The position numbers and the translations under genes are program-made. From Chloroflexota bacterium (GTDB lineage Bacteria > Chloroflexota > Anaerolineae > Caldilineales > Caldilineaceae): 64,000 nucleotides of DNA. The notes beneath the pieces were generated by a model that was not told where the DNA came from, made no database searches, and was given only the letters and a program-made list of their open reading frames with translations. The stretch covers positions 186,001-250,000 of the forward strand of contig JAGWYN010000003.1 of assembly GCA_018969295.1 (NCBI GenBank). Reading direction: 5' to 3'. Positions 8,998 to 16,118 of the stretch are shown here, piece after piece; position 1 is the stretch's first letter; every line of letters begins with the position of its first letter.

Positions 8998-9426
8998 TTA
9001 CGCGGCCGCCCCCCGACGCCGAAGACGTGCCCGGTCGATCTGGATGCGCTCCTCCTGGCTCCCTGCTGTGGACCCCAGGACGGTGGGGTAGCGTGTAGGG
9101 TACAGGGCGGGGTACAGTGCCTGCCCGCTCTCTTCCAGATCGATCACACTGTTGTGGCTGCCGTACTGGTTGTCGGTAAACCCGTCAGCATGGTAGTCCG
9201 TCTGCCAGCGACCATCGATCAAATACCGAAATTCATAGCGTTGGCCAGCAGCCAGATCGACGGTCGCCCGCCAGACCCCATCGCGGCCTTGGACCAAAGG
9301 GATCCCCCGTTCGTCCCACTGGTTGAAACTCCCGCTGACGGAGATTCGGTCTGCCCAGACACAAGAGGGCAGTTCAAAAGTCACACAGACCGATCCTGGA
9401 TGGACCGATGGTTTTTTGTAAAGCAT
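8998..9426 (-). CDS. Stand-alone glycogen-binding / CBM48-like domain protein
   Basis: This small 142-residue protein consists mainly of one early-set beta-sandwich like the N-terminal carbohydrate-binding domain of glycogen-branching enzymes and AMPK beta. The key pattern is visible: VSVCVTFELP, then SVSGSFNQWDERGIPLVQ, then DGVWRATVDLAAGQRYEFRYLIDGRW and the FTDNQYGSHNSVIDL strand. No catalytic domain follows; the rest is an Arg-rich, low-complexity tail of about 40 residues. There is no signal peptide, so it is presumably cytoplasmic and may bind alpha-glucan or act as a protein-protein module. It converges with the upstream operon. A weak AAAGG lies about 10 nt before the ATG. The nearest plus-strand gene ends 52 nt away. 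Confidence 0.8.
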   Translation of the reverse strand: MLYKKPSVHPGSVCVTFELPSCVWADRISVSGSFNQWDERGIPLVQGRDGVWRATVDLAAGQRYEFRYLIDGRWQTDYHADGFTDNQYGSHNSVIDLEESGQALYPALYPTRYPTVLGSTAGSQEERIQIDRARLRRRGAAA

Positions 9427-9655
9427 CGTGCATCGCTACCTTTCTTGTCCTCCAAGGGAGTCCATTCCGCGTAGACGCTTTTTCCACTGTCGCCCTCGAT
9501 CGGGTTTTACAAGCTTTCCAGCCCTGGGCGGATCTACAACCCTGACACGCCAATTGCCGGTCGGGAGGAACCATCACGGTACCCAAACGTTTATTTTCGC
9601 AAGCTATCCCCAATGTACCATGAGATTCAGAACAGAGGATTAAAGAACTATTAAA

Positions 9656-9695
9656 ACTTTATAAAAAGCGGCTACCTCGTGGCGAGGCAGCCGCT
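9656..9695 (-). terminator. Intrinsic terminator after leuS
   Basis: On the minus strand a hairpin pairs AGCGGCT with AGCCGCT and CGAGG with CCTCG around a 3-nt loop (9667-9695), with one mismatch. A T-rich stretch (TTTTTATAAAGTTTTAA) follows. It sits 70 nt beyond the leuS stop and before the next minus-strand gene. The rest of the 9427-9764 gap shows no gene and no clear promoter. Confidence 0.88.
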
Positions 9696-9764
9696 CTGTG
9701 TTGGGGAGGCTCTTGGATCGGGTCCGCGCCTGCGAAGGCTGCGCGGTCGTCGGGCCGTTCGGGG

Positions 9765-12260
9765 TCAGAGGACAAGGTTGACCAGTTTGTCGGGCACGAC
9801 GATCACCTTCTGCGGCGCGCGACCGTTCAGATATTTGTCGACGTTGGGCAGCAACAAAGCTGCCCGCTCGAGCTCGGCAGCGGCAGTACCAGGTGCGACC
9901 TGGAGTTTATCGCGCACCTTGCCGCCAATCTGCACAACAACCGTGATCTGCTCTTCGCGCGCCTTGTCCGGGTCTCCGTCTGGCCAGCGTTGCAAATGGA
10001 CGCTCGAGGTATTGCCTTGACGGTGCCAGAGTTCGTCGGCGATGTGCGGAAAAATCGGCGCCATCATGAGCAGCAGGGCGCGCAGGGCCTGGTTCCAGAT
10101 TGCACTGTTGACAACTGCACTCTCGCGCATCTTGTAAAGAGCGTTGTTGAGTTCCATCAGGGCAGCGATGGCGGTGTTGAACCGAAAGTGTTGGAGATCG
10201 TCGGTCGCTTTGAGAATGGTCTGATGCAGCTTGCGTTCCAAAGCACGTTCCTGGGCCGGGTCTGGCCTGTGGGCCGCGTCAAGCTGTGGCTGGCGCAACT
10301 GGGGATCTTCGACCACGACCGTCCAAACCCGCTGCAAGAAACGGTGAACCCCCTCGATCGCCTGGGGATCCCAGGGGCCACCCTGGTCCCAGGGGCCGAT
10401 GAACATCAGATAGCCGCGCACAGTATCTGCACCGTAGCGTCCGACCACATCGTCGGGGTTGATGACATTGCCGCGGCTTTTGGACATCTTTTCTCCGTCT
10501 GGCCCCAGGATCATCCCCTGGTTGAACAGGCGCAGCATCGGCTCGTCGAAATCAACCACCCCCAGGTCGCGCAAGGCTTTGGTGAAGAAACGGGTATAGA
10601 GCAGGTGCATGGTGGCATGTTCGATCCCACCGGTGTACTGGTCGACCGGCAGCCAGTAGGCGCCGGCGGCTGTGTCCCAGGGATGGTCTTCTGCGCGCAG
10701 CGGCTCCCCACGTTTCCAGTAAGGCGAAAGATAGGCATACTGGTACCAGCTTGAACACATGAAGGTATCCATGGTGTCTGTCTCTCGCTCGGCGGGTCCG
10801 CCACATTCAGGGCAGGTTGCGTTGCGAAAACTGGCGTGCGATCGGAGCGGGCTTTCGCCGGTCGGTTTGAATTCAGCGTCGTCGGGCAGCAGCACAGGCA
10901 GCTCCGCGTAAGGCACAGGGAGCACACCACAGCTTGGACAGTAAAGAATCGGGATCGGCGCCCCCCACATGCGTTGGCGGCTGATCAGCCAGTCGCGCAG
11001 GCGGTAATTGACAGCACCACGCCCCAGTTCGTTGGCCTCCAACCATTCGATCACCCGTTCCACCGCCCCACGCACCGGCGTGCCGTCGAAGGGGCCCGAC
11101 TGGATCAGTTCGCCCTCCTCCTTGGCATCGTAGGCAGCTTCGAGCGGGCCGCGGGCGCCGTCGGGCCCGGTGATCACCCGACGGATCTCCAGCCCATAGC
11201 GGCTGGCGAAGGCAAAGTCACGGGCATCGTGAGCAGGCACTGCCATGATGGCACCTGTGCCATAGCCCATCATGACATAGTCGGCGATCCAGATCGGAAT
11301 CCGTTCGCCGTTGACCGGGTTGATCGCATAGCCGCCGGTGAAGACGCCGCTCTTCTCCTTGTCGGCGGCCCCACGCTGGATCTCGTCCATGCGTGCCGCC
11401 TGCTCCTGGTAAGCAGCGACTGCAGCCTGTTGCGCTGCAGAGGTAATCGACGCCACCAGCGGGTGTTCGGGGGCCACCACCATGAAGGTCGCTCCCCACA
11501 GGGTGTCGGGGCGGGTGGTAAAGATCTCCAAAACGTCCCCACTCTCGGTGCGGAAGAGGACCTCGGCCCCAGAACTGCGCCCGATCCAGTGGGTCTGCAT
11601 GGTTTTGACCCGCTCGGGCCACTCAATCTGGGCGAGCCCGTCGAGCAGTTCGTCGGCGTACTGCGTGATGCGAAATTTCCACTGCTCCAGATCTTTTTTG
11701 ATGACTGGGGTCCCACAACGTTCACAGTGACGATCGTCCCCCCAGACCTGTTCGCGCGCCAGCGTCGTGTTGCAGGTCGGACAAAAATCCACCGGAGCGT
11801 ACTCTCGGTAAGCCAGGCCAGCATCGTAGAATTTGCGAAAAAACCACTGCGACCATTTGTAGTACTCGGGGTCACAGCTGACCGCCTCATGTTCCCACGC
11901 CCACATCGCCCCCATGCGACGCAGCTGGCCACGCATTCGTTCGATATTGGCAAAAGTCCAGCGCGCTGGATGGGCGCCATGTTTGATGGCGGCATTCTCG
12001 GCGGGCAGACCAAAAGCGTCGAAGCCGATCGGGAAAAAAACATTGTAGCCGTTCATCCGCCGGAAACGGGCAGCAGCGTCGCTGGGGGTATAGGCATACC
12101 AATGGCCGGTGTGCAGGTCCCCCGACGGATAAGGGAGCATGGTGAGCGCGTACCATTTGGGCTGCTCTGGGTTCACGGAGCTCCGATACAGCCGCTCTTC
12201 TTCCCAGATCTGCTGCCATTTGGGCTCAATTTCGGCTGGGTTGTATCTGTTTGCTGACAT
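9765..12260 (-). CDS. leuS: Leucyl-tRNA synthetase
   Basis: The enzyme (831 residues, usual bacterial length) charges tRNA(Leu) with leucine. It has the class I signature HTGH at residues 50-53 (PYPSGDLHTGH) and KMSKSRGN near residue 590. Two zinc-type Cys clusters are visible (CPTCNTTL...CERC and CPSCG...CPECGG). The CP1 editing domain and the C-terminal tRNA-binding region (QITVVVQIGGKVRDKL) are present. The frame stays open upstream to 12503, but homology begins at MSANRYNPAEIEPKWQQ, so the start is placed at 12260 with GAGGAA about 8 nt before it. The gene has a roughly 220-nt leader from an extended -10 promoter at 12488-12493 and its own terminator, so it is probably transcribed alone. 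Confidence 0.97.
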   Translation of the reverse strand: MSANRYNPAEIEPKWQQIWEEERLYRSSVNPEQPKWYALTMLPYPSGDLHTGHWYAYTPSDAAARFRRMNGYNVFFPIGFDAFGLPAENAAIKHGAHPARWTFANIERMRGQLRRMGAMWAWEHEAVSCDPEYYKWSQWFFRKFYDAGLAYREYAPVDFCPTCNTTLAREQVWGDDRHCERCGTPVIKKDLEQWKFRITQYADELLDGLAQIEWPERVKTMQTHWIGRSSGAEVLFRTESGDVLEIFTTRPDTLWGATFMVVAPEHPLVASITSAAQQAAVAAYQEQAARMDEIQRGAADKEKSGVFTGGYAINPVNGERIPIWIADYVMMGYGTGAIMAVPAHDARDFAFASRYGLEIRRVITGPDGARGPLEAAYDAKEEGELIQSGPFDGTPVRGAVERVIEWLEANELGRGAVNYRLRDWLISRQRMWGAPIPILYCPSCGVLPVPYAELPVLLPDDAEFKPTGESPLRSHASFRNATCPECGGPAERETDTMDTFMCSSWYQYAYLSPYWKRGEPLRAEDHPWDTAAGAYWLPVDQYTGGIEHATMHLLYTRFFTKALRDLGVVDFDEPMLRLFNQGMILGPDGEKMSKSRGNVINPDDVVGRYGADTVRGYLMFIGPWDQGGPWDPQAIEGVHRFLQRVWTVVVEDPQLRQPQLDAAHRPDPAQERALERKLHQTILKATDDLQHFRFNTAIAALMELNNALYKMRESAVVNSAIWNQALRALLLMMAPIFPHIADELWHRQGNTSSVHLQRWPDGDPDKAREEQITVVVQIGGKVRDKLQVAPGTAAAELERAALLLPNVDKYLNGRAPQKVIVVPDKLVNLVL

Positions 12261-12367
12261 CAAATTCCTCGCGTCTGAATTCTTCAGGAAAGTAGCGCCC
12301 TTTGGCCGGGGATCGCAGCAGCTTCTTCTGCCGCACATGTGCGATTGGAAACAAAACGTGGAGTTAC

Positions 12368-12391
12368 GCCCGCGTGACAACCGACGCGGGC
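12368..12391. other. Perfect 7-bp inverted repeat in the leuS leader
   Basis: GCCCGCG (12368-12374) and CGCGGGC (12385-12391) flank a 10-nt loop inside the roughly 220-nt leader of leuS. No T-run follows on the minus strand, so it is not a classic terminator. It may be a leader hairpin. No canonical T-box sequence accompanies it. Confidence 0.4.
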
Positions 12392-12487
12392 CGGCGAAGA
12401 GCGAGAGGACCGCCCGTGTTGCGCCCGACCGGTACAAACAGTTTGATCCAATCTGACCCGAACCAAGGCTGCTGTTGCATATGGGCC

Positions 12488-12493
12488 AGTATA
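12488..12493 (-). promoter_or_regulatory. Extended -10 promoter for leuS
   Basis: The minus strand reads TGTGGTATACTG, giving TATACT preceded by TGG (extended -10). No good -35 is seen at 16-18 bp. The predicted start near 12480 leaves a leader of about 220 nt before leuS. The same 12-mer occurs at 25232-25243 ahead of the dipeptidase gene. Confidence 0.6.
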
Positions 12494-12624
12494 CCACAGG
12501 CAAGCCTGCAACAGGGCAACTGGTCAGGCCTCAAATCGACGGCCCAGAGCGCCGGCGTGAGGAACCGTCAACGGTCTGCCTGCGTTTTTAGAAGAGCGAT
12601 GCAAACCTGTATCCTCCAGCAAAA

Positions 12625-12653
12625 TTGACAAAGGGGAGGGGGCAGGCTAGACT
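12625..12653 (+). promoter_or_regulatory. Sigma-70-type promoter for the RodZ-like gene
   Basis: TTGACA (12625-12630) is followed after exactly 17 bp by TAGACT (12648-12653). Transcription would start near 12660. The first convincing start codon is about 150 nt further on. The rest of the 12494-12662 spacer between this gene and leuS holds nothing else recognisable. Confidence 0.65.
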
Positions 12654-12812
12654 TTACAGAAAGTGGTGTACTGGCACGGCACAAGGGTGCCAGCAGCCCA
12701 GGGAAGGCAAACTTTGCCCGCTCGGCCAAACGTAGCGGCAGTGAATTGTATACAAAAAATGCCGACAGCCAATACAGCCAATCTTAGAAAGACAACCAGT
12801 TCAGAAACACCG

Positions 12813-13892
12813 ATGAGAGTCGAATGGGGACGGCAGAACCGTTCAAACACCCAGGTCACCGGCCCACAGATCGGGCCAATTCTGCGTGAGCGCCGCGAGG
12901 CCATGGGGGTGACCCTGGCCGAAGCCGAGGTAGCCACCCGGATTCGGCAGAAGTACCTGGCTGCACTCGAATCCGACGAGTGGAACCTACTGCCTGGGGA
13001 GGTTGTTGGCCGCGGTTTTTTGCGCAACTACTCGACCTACCTGGGCCTCGAACCGACCGAAATGATCGAGCGCCGTCGTGCACTGGCCGATGAGACGCTC
13101 TCTGTGGCGCTGGCCAACACAAGCGCAGCCTCAGCCCTGCCCCCAGAACGGCAGGTCGATTACCGTCCAAAAGATGTTGCGCTTCACGAAGATGATTCCC
13201 AGCTGGAGTCCACAACGTCGATCAACCTGCTGCCGATCGGCGTTGCCCTCGGCGCACTTTTGTTGGTCGCCCTGCTCTGGTGGGGCATCACCCAGTACGG
13301 CGCGCTCCTGGCCGGCGGGCTGGCGGCTGTCCAGAACCAGATCGCCGGGTGGCAGCAGACGGCGGCCGGCCCCCCCCCTACGGCCACCCTCCCCGAAAAT
13401 CTGCTTGCCCCCACTGAGGCTGCCCCCACTGAGGCTGCCCCCACTGAGGCTGCCCCCACTGAGGCTGCCCCTGCTGAGGCCGCCCCTGCTGAGGCCGCCC
13501 CTGCTGAGGCCGTCCCTGCTGAGGCCGTCCCTGCTGAGGCCGTCCCATCGGCGCCAGGTACACCCAACAACAGCCCTGCCAGCGCAGCAGAGCCAGCTGA
13601 GGCATCAGAAGTCAGCCCAGTCAGCCTGACGGCCCTGCTGCCGACACCGACCCCGCTGCCGGCAGTGCCAGCCCCGGTCGCGCGCGCGCTGGCAGCTGCC
13701 AACCTGCGCCAGGGCCCGACCACGGATTTTCCGGTCGTCGGCGCCGCGGTCGAGGGCCAGGAGCTGACGATTGTCGGGCAGCTTGCCGACGGAAGCTGGT
13801 ATGTGCTGGACAATGGCGCCTGGATTTTTGGGCAGCTGGTCGAAAATGTACCGGCCGATGTGCCGGTCGTGGCAGCACCGGCAGCCCCCTGA
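12813..13892 (+). CDS. RodZ-like helix-turn-helix membrane protein with C-terminal SH3 domain
   Basis: The 359-residue protein starts with a RodZ-type HTH (IGPILRERREAMGVTLAEAEVATRIRQKYLAALE, about 22-55, then GEVVGRGFLRNYSTYLGL). One membrane helix follows near residues 140-165 (LPIGVALGALLLVALLWWG). Next comes an outer linker with nine 5-residue repeats (PTEAA/PAEAA/PAEAV). The C-terminal bacterial SH3 domain runs from ANLRQGPTTDFPVVG to WIFGQLV. RodZ-family proteins sit in the membrane with the HTH inside and are tied to cell shape and wall growth; the SH3 domain would lie outside and may bind wall material. The start is uncertain. ATG 12813 has a poor ribosome site; ATG 12759 or TTG 12714, which has AGGGAAGG upstream, are alternatives. 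Confidence 0.78.
   Translation: MRVEWGRQNRSNTQVTGPQIGPILRERREAMGVTLAEAEVATRIRQKYLAALESDEWNLLPGEVVGRGFLRNYSTYLGLEPTEMIERRRALADETLSVALANTSAASALPPERQVDYRPKDVALHEDDSQLESTTSINLLPIGVALGALLLVALLWWGITQYGALLAGGLAAVQNQIAGWQQTAAGPPPTATLPENLLAPTEAAPTEAAPTEAAPTEAAPAEAAPAEAAPAEAVPAEAVPAEAVPSAPGTPNNSPASAAEPAEASEVSPVSLTALLPTPTPLPAVPAPVARALAAANLRQGPTTDFPVVGAAVEGQELTIVGQLADGSWYVLDNGAWIFGQLVENVPADVPVVAAPAAP
13410..13544 (+). repeat. Nine tandem 15-nt coding repeats (PTEAA/PAEAA/PAEAV)
   Basis: Nine in-frame 15-nt units encode PTEAA (x4), PAEAA (x2) and PAEAV (x3) in the outer linker of the RodZ-like protein. Units within each block are nearly identical at DNA level, indicating recent slippage or unequal exchange. 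The repeat number is likely to vary between strains. Confidence 0.93.
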
Positions 13893-13909
13893 TCGACCTG
13901 CTGCGACAG

Positions 13910-13950
13910 AAGAGCCCCCCTTGTGGCTGCCCCTGTCGAGGGCTCTTTGT
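13910..13950. terminator. Possible bidirectional terminator between the RodZ-like gene and def
   Basis: AAGAGCCC (13910-13917) and GGGCTCTT (13940-13947) form an 8-bp stem around a 22-nt loop between two convergent genes. Only a short T stretch follows on the plus strand, so function is uncertain. Confidence 0.42.
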
Positions 13951-13993
13951 GTCCGCAGGCGAAGAGCTGCCCGCTCAACGAGAGCGTTGCTGT

Positions 13994-14542
13994 TCAGCCG
14001 ACAGCTGCTGACTCGTCCAGCGGCACGGCCGTAAGTTCGCCGTCCGGGCCCGCCTTCATCACAAAGACGGCTTCTGCCCGGTCTGTCATCAGAACGCCTT
14101 GCAGATGGTCGATCTCGTGTTGGAAGATGCGGGCCAGCCAGTCGTACGCCTTGATCCGAATTTCGTGGCCATCGCGGTCCTGCGCCCGGACTACAATCTG
14201 GGTTGCGCGCGAGACGTCGGCAAGCAGCCCTGGCATGCTCAGACAGCCTTCCTGCCCCACCTCGGCTCCCCGTTTTTTGAGAATCTCCGGGTTGACGATC
14301 TCGTACAAACGCAGTGTCTGTTCCGGGTCATCTTCGTCTTCTGGATATTCGATCACGACGATGCGTTGGGAAACGCCTATCTGCGGGGCGGCCAGGCCGA
14401 CTCCCGGTGCAGCCCGCATGGTCTCAACCATATCGTCGAGCAGGGCGTGGAGTGCAGGGCCAAAATTCTGGACTCGCTGAGCACGCTGCAGCAGCACCTC
14501 ATGGTCGGGGTCGTTGACTGTAACAATTTTGCGTAAGGTCAT
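13994..14542 (-). CDS. def: Peptide deformylase
   Basis: This metal-dependent hydrolase of 182 residues removes the formyl group from the N-terminal methionine of nascent proteins. All three family motifs are present: GVGLAAPQ (47-54), EGCLS (98-102, Cys100 metal ligand) and HEIDH (142-146, two His ligands and the catalytic Glu). Length is normal. An acidic insert (EYPEDEDDPEQ, 65-75) lies in a loop where the family varies. The frame is open further upstream to 14932, but family homology starts at MTLRKIV. A strong promoter lies at 14612-14640, about 63 nt before the start. The gene stands alone, divergent from the secreted BNR protein. Confidence 0.97.
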   Translation of the reverse strand: MTLRKIVTVNDPDHEVLLQRAQRVQNFGPALHALLDDMVETMRAAPGVGLAAPQIGVSQRIVVIEYPEDEDDPEQTLRLYEIVNPEILKKRGAEVGQEGCLSMPGLLADVSRATQIVVRAQDRDGHEIRIKAYDWLARIFQHEIDHLQGVLMTDRAEAVFVMKAGPDGELTAVPLDESAAVG

Positions 14543-14611
14543 CGCTTCTAATTTCCTGGTCGTTGAACACCCGGCCCTTTTCAGCCAGGCTGTCGTGCAT
14601 CGTCGTCGTGC

Positions 14612-14640
14612 ATAGTAGAAGTATCGCCCTTCTTTGTCAA
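14612..14640 (-). promoter_or_regulatory. Sigma-70 promoter for def
   Basis: On the minus strand a perfect TTGACA (14635-14640) is separated by 17 bp from TACTAT (14612-14617). The predicted start near 14605 gives a 5' leader of about 63 nt. Confidence 0.78.
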
Positions 14641-14829
14641 ACGCCCCGGGTTCCTGCGCACGCAGCCACCATCGGCCTGGGGGAATCCCAAACCAGCCGT
14701 CACTTTTCGGTTGTTTTCGGCGTCTTTTTGAGTATGAAGGTTCTGTACGGGGTTCACGGGTTGGCGCCGATGCCGTGGGGTGTGCAGAGTGTCCTGAAAA
14801 TTTTATGTGCCCGCTCTCACAGGAGGATT

Positions 14830-16071
14830 CCCATGCGCTTCTCTTTACGTATTCTGTTGCCGGCGCTGCTGCTGCTGCTGCCGGCGCTGCCAGCAGCAGC
14901 CAACAGCCGAATCGGCGATCTGTGGTCTGCACCGCTCGCGGCAGCGGTCGGTGCGTTCAACAGCCCACTTCCTGGGACAATTCCCACCCCGCGTCCCCCG
15001 CGGCCCCCTGCACCGCCGGCAGCGCCGACGGCGCTGCCGCCAGCAGAGAGCCTGGCCGAAGGGCAGGCCACAATCTACCGACATCGCATCGACAAGGTGA
15101 TCGGGGAACGGTCCAGCCCGACGATCTACGCGATCACCGCCAACGACGCGCTCTTTCGCACCGACGACAATGGGCGGGTCTGGCAGCAGGTGCGTTCGGT
15201 GACCCCGATCGACAATTTTTTGATGAGCAGCGCCGACCCCAATGTTCTGTACAGCGGGCAAGGGGCCGACTGTGCCGACCCGTTGGCCGCCAACCAGCCC
15301 TTTTATCGCTCACAGAACGGCGGCTTGACCTGGTCAGAGCTGTTGACAGCCATCAATCTGCGCCCGCTGCTGATCGACCCGACGAACCCGAATCGGCTCT
15401 TTGCCGCAGATTGCACGATGTTGTACCTGAGCAGCGACGGTGGTGTCACCTGGCAGGAACAGCGCGACAATTCACCTGCCCAGCTCTGGGGCAGCTATCG
15501 GGTGGTGGCGATGTCTGCCGCATCCCGGGTCGATGCCCCATCCCCGGCAACTCCGCACTGGAATCAGATCTATGCGATCGGGGTGGACGCGCAGGGCACA
15601 GGCGTCGTCGCCTTTTCCGGTGACCAGGGGATGACCTGGGCCAATCTCACACCGTCAGCGGACCCCAGCGCATGCCCGGCTGAAGGGATCTGTGCACCGC
15701 TGATCGATCCCAGGCAGATCGTCGCCCATCCCAGCCAGGCGGGCCAGGTCTGGGTTGTCTCTGCGCAGGGTATCTGGACGACCACCGATTTCGGCGTCCG
15801 CTGGCAGCCCCTCAACCAAGGGCTGATCGACTTCACAGACTATGCAAACGGGGTGGTACATGCTGTCACCCAATCCCCCTCCGGCCAGCTGTACCTGGCG
15901 ACCAGCCGTGGCCTCTATACCCAGTCAGCTGCAAACCCACTTTGGAGCAAAACAGGCCTGCCCTCCTTCAGCAGCCGAGAGGTGGTGGGGCTGTTGTTGA
16001 CCGATTCCAACCCAGCCATGCTCTGGGTCAACACAGCCCAGGCTGGCACCTTTGCCCATCGGGCGGAGTAA
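14830..16071 (+). CDS. Secreted BNR/sortilin-repeat beta-propeller protein
   Basis: The predicted exported protein of 413 residues starts with a clear signal peptide (basic MRFSLR, Leu-rich core, cut after about residue 22 at AAA). A Pro/Thr linker (about 50-80) leads into a propeller built from BNR/Asp-box repeats. At least five boxes can be read: TDDNGRVW, SQNGGLTW, SSDGGVTW, SGDQGMTW and TTDFGVRW. Proteins of this kind are found among sialidases, photosystem assembly factors and many secreted proteins of unknown role. No sialidase catalytic residues can be assigned, so no enzyme activity is claimed. AGGAGG at 14820-14825 fits the ATG at 14830 well. It is divergent from def, with 287 nt between the two starts. 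Confidence 0.8.
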   Translation, partial: PMRFSLRILLPALLLLLPALPAAANSRIGDLWSAPLAAAVGAFNSPLPGTIPTPRPPRPPAPPAAPTALPPAESLAEGQATIYRHRIDKVIGERSSPTIYAITANDALFRTDDNGRVWQQVRSVTPIDNFLMSSADPNVLYSGQGADCADPLAANQPFYRSQNGGLTWSELLTAINLRPLLIDPTNPNRLFAADCTMLYLSSDGGVTWQEQRDNSPAQLWGSYRVVAMSAASRVDAPSPATPHWNQIYAIGVDAQGTGVVAFSGDQGMTWANLTPSADPSACPAEGICAPLIDPRQIVAHPSQAGQVWVVSAQGIWTTTDFGVRWQPLNQGLIDFTDYANGVVHAVTQSPSGQLYLATSRGLYTQSAANPLWSKTGLPSFSSREVVGLLLTDSNPAMLWVNTAQAGTFAHRAE

Positions 16072-16118
16072 AGGGTGTGTCTGCTCGGCGCCGGCAGGGG
16101 AGACTTCCCTGCCGGCCC

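Noticed and set aside
12261..12487. T-box leader upstream of leuS
   Set aside because: A 220-nt leader with hairpins before an aminoacyl-tRNA synthetase gene suggested one, but the conserved T-box sequence (AGGGUGGNACCGCG-like) is not found in it.
14830..16071. Sialidase activity for the BNR protein
   Set aside because: Asp-boxes are present, but the arginine triad and the other catalytic residues cannot be assigned.
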